Both the position numbers and the translations under genes were made by a program. A DNA stretch of 7,033 nt. Origin: an uncultured Clostridia bacterium (GTDB lineage: Bacteria; Bacillota; Clostridia; Christensenellales; Aristaeellaceae). Below, one piece after another: positions 5,994 through 7,033 of the stretch. The notes under the pieces were generated by a model. That model was given only the letters and a program-made list of their open reading frames with translations, made no database searches and was not told where the DNA came from. How positions within the stretch are numbered: position 1 is the first letter of the stretch; every line of letters starts with the position of its first letter. The stretch lies in NCBI GenBank assembly GCA_934647145.1, contig CAKUFB010000138.1, forward strand, positions 1 to 7,033. Reading direction: 5' to 3'.

Positions 5994-6868
5994 AAGCGGA
6001 TGCGACGTGCGTCAACTGCCTGTACGCGCAGCAGTACGACCGGGTGAAGGCGTGCCCGGAGAAAGAGAAAAAGACCGAATACCTGTGCGAGGTCATGCAG
6101 CTCATTTCCTGCGGCGTGCGGGAGGGACTGACCGCGCCGGTGATCTACGCCCGGATTCAGGCGGCCTTCGACCGGACGTTTGCGGTCGAGACCCACTACG
6201 GCCCGGAAAAAAGCCACTACAACCGCCTGATCATGGCGCAGGAGGACGCGATTCGCGAGCGCATCGCCCGATCGGAGGATCCGGTGGAGGCGGCCATCTG
6301 CATCTCGCGCGCGGCCAACTACATTGACTTCACCATGGGCGCGGCGCTCAGCGAGAGCCTGATGAATCAGCTGCTCGAGCAGGCGCAGGAGCATCCGCTC
6401 GACCCGGTCGAGTACGCGAACCTGAAGCGCGACCTCGAGGGGGCGAACCGCCTGGTCTACCTGACCGACAACTGCGGCGAGGTGGTACTGGACAAGCTGG
6501 CCGTCGAGCAGCTGAAGGCGCGCTATCCGCACCTTGAAATGACCGTGCTGGTGCGCGGGCGCGAGGCGATGAACGACGCGACGATGGAGGACGCGCGGGA
6601 GTGCGGTCTGTGCGGCGTGGCAAAATGCGTGGGCAACGGCGACAACGCGACCGGCACCTCGCTGCCCGACATCAGCGACGAGGCGAAGGCGCTGCTTGAG
6701 CGGGCCGACGTGCTGATTTCGAAGGGACAGGGAAATTTCGAGACGCTGCACGGCTCGGGACTGAATATCTACTACCTGTTTCTGTGCAAGTGCGACCGGT
6801 TTACCAGCCTGTTCCACGCGCCGCGAAACGCCGGCATGCTGGTCAACGAGCGCCGGGTGGCCGACTGA
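5990..6868 (+). CDS. DUF89 / ARMT1-like metal-dependent phosphatase (probable damage-control phosphatase)
   Basis: The 292-residue product matches the DUF89 (ARMT1-like) family, whose studied members are metal-dependent phosphatases that remove harmful or surplus phosphometabolites. Family features are a CVNC motif at 7-10 with more Cys at 22, 33 and 41, the strand-turn YLTDNCGEVVLDKL at 157-170 with likely metal ligands D160/N161, VRGREAMNDATMEDA at 188-202 with N195/D196, and the LISKGQGNFETL loop at 242-253 with K245. The Cys-rich N-terminus fits the prokaryotic branch of the family. ATG at 5990 overlaps the preceding TGA and has GGGGAGGA ten bases upstream; the frame is open farther upstream, but that is only overlap with the HAD gene. 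Coupling with another phosphatase suggests a shared substrate pool. The substrate is unknown. Twelve Cys, including ECGLCGVAKC at 204-213, may bind a metal. Confidence 0.88.
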   Translation: MKADATCVNCLYAQQYDRVKACPEKEKKTEYLCEVMQLISCGVREGLTAPVIYARIQAAFDRTFAVETHYGPEKSHYNRLIMAQEDAIRERIARSEDPVEAAICISRAANYIDFTMGAALSESLMNQLLEQAQEHPLDPVEYANLKRDLEGANRLVYLTDNCGEVVLDKLAVEQLKARYPHLEMTVLVRGREAMNDATMEDARECGLCGVAKCVGNGDNATGTSLPDISDEAKALLERADVLISKGQGNFETLHGSGLNIYYLFLCKCDRFTSLFHAPRNAGMLVNERRVAD

Positions 6869-6925
6869 TGCGCTGCGAGCGAAAAACTGCGCCCGGCCGG
6901 CGAGCGGACAAACTTCGGTGGGGGT

Positions 6926-6961
6926 CCGGGGGAGCGCGAAGCGCAGCGGAGCCTCCCCCGG
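6926..6961. repeat. Strong GC-rich palindrome downstream of the operon
   Basis: A 9-bp perfect stem pairs CCGGGGGAG (6926-6934) with CTCCCCCGG (6953-6961) around an 18-base loop. An alternative nested hairpin, GCGC-GAA-GCGC, lies at 6934-6944. It starts 58 bases after the DUF89 stop. No T run follows on either strand, so it is not a classical intrinsic terminator; it may be a dispersed extragenic palindrome or an mRNA 3'-end stabiliser. Confidence 0.65.
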
Positions 6962-6976
6962 CGGCAGCAGGTGCGT

Positions 6977-6991
6977 GCAGGCTCAGCCTGC
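6977..6991. repeat. Short perfect hairpin GCAGGC-TCA-GCCTGC
   Basis: A 6-bp perfect stem with a 3-base loop follows the larger palindrome by 15 bases. A third pairing, CGGGG (6994-6998) with CCCCG (7016-7020), lies just beyond. Together they look like a small cluster of stem-loops rather than isolated chance repeats, but without a T tract. Confidence 0.5.
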
Positions 6992-7033
6992 CTCGGGGCT
7001 TCGGAAACACGCAGACCCCGGCCGCTTGAATCA

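Larger units (their letters stand above)
6869..7033. other. Gene-free tail with GC-rich inverted repeats
   Basis: No convincing gene is visible in the last 165 bases. One frame stays open through it, but it begins inside the DUF89 gene in another frame and its product is Arg/Pro/Ala-rich like other chance frames here. The stretch is dominated by palindromes (described separately). In addition GGGGTC at 6921-6926 can pair with GACCCC at 7014-7019, which would enclose the whole palindromic block. I find no TTGACA/TATAAT pair here. Confidence 0.6.

Noticed and set aside
5954..6817. Minus-strand 287-codon frame opposite the DUF89 gene
   Set aside because: It mirrors a well-supported gene and has no family features.
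6784..7029. Plus-strand 81-codon frame running into the gene-free tail
   Set aside because: It begins inside the DUF89 gene in another frame, lacks a ribosome binding site and reads through palindromes as Arg/Pro/Ala-rich sequence.
1..7033. Search for an undescribed defence or mobile system
   Set aside because: All long genes are housekeeping or small-metabolite families apart from one unrecognised protein. No toxin-antitoxin pair, integrase, nuclease-helicase set or reverse transcriptase is visible.

Overview
The window is GC-rich and tightly packed. It reads like ordinary chromosome of a Gram-positive, Clostridia-like bacterium (Firmicutes). The evidence is a type II murB directly followed by whiA, AGGAGG-type ribosome binding sites before most genes, and SigA-type promoters with perfect TATAAT boxes standing out against GC-rich DNA. 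The lineage is an inference; no rRNA or tRNA gene is present to settle it.

Left part (1-3384, minus strand). The window opens inside an AGE-family sugar 2-epimerase gene. Its C-terminal part lies beyond the left edge, and it has its own consensus promoter (TTGACA-17-TATAAT). To its right is a three-gene minus-strand operon, transcribed rightmost gene first: an RluA-family pseudouridine synthase, an unrecognised two-domain protein with a long acidic Pro/Ala/Glu/Asp repeat linker, and a small membrane-anchored or exported protein ending in an Ada-like zinc-binding domain. A possible terminator hairpin separates this operon from the epimerase promoter.

Centre (3356-3421). Two promoters stand back to back and diverge, one serving the pseudouridine synthase operon and one serving the plus-strand operon. 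Their -35 boxes are 8 bp apart.

Right part (3456-6868, plus strand). A four-gene operon holds murB (peptidoglycan precursor synthesis), whiA (DNA-binding regulator linked to division and envelope), a HAD-superfamily phosphatase and a DUF89/ARMT1-like phosphatase. Spacing is 1 nt, 17 nt and an ATGA overlap, so translational coupling is likely. The rapZ and yvcK genes that commonly accompany whiA in Firmicutes are not in the window. After the last gene, 165 bases without a convincing gene contain strong GC-rich inverted repeats that may be a dispersed palindromic element.

I see no CRISPR array, transposase, phage gene, tRNA, rRNA or recognisable defence system. The least explained items are the acidic repeat-linker protein with its Ada-like neighbour, the HAD-DUF89 pair, the compact murB-whiA order and the terminal palindromes.
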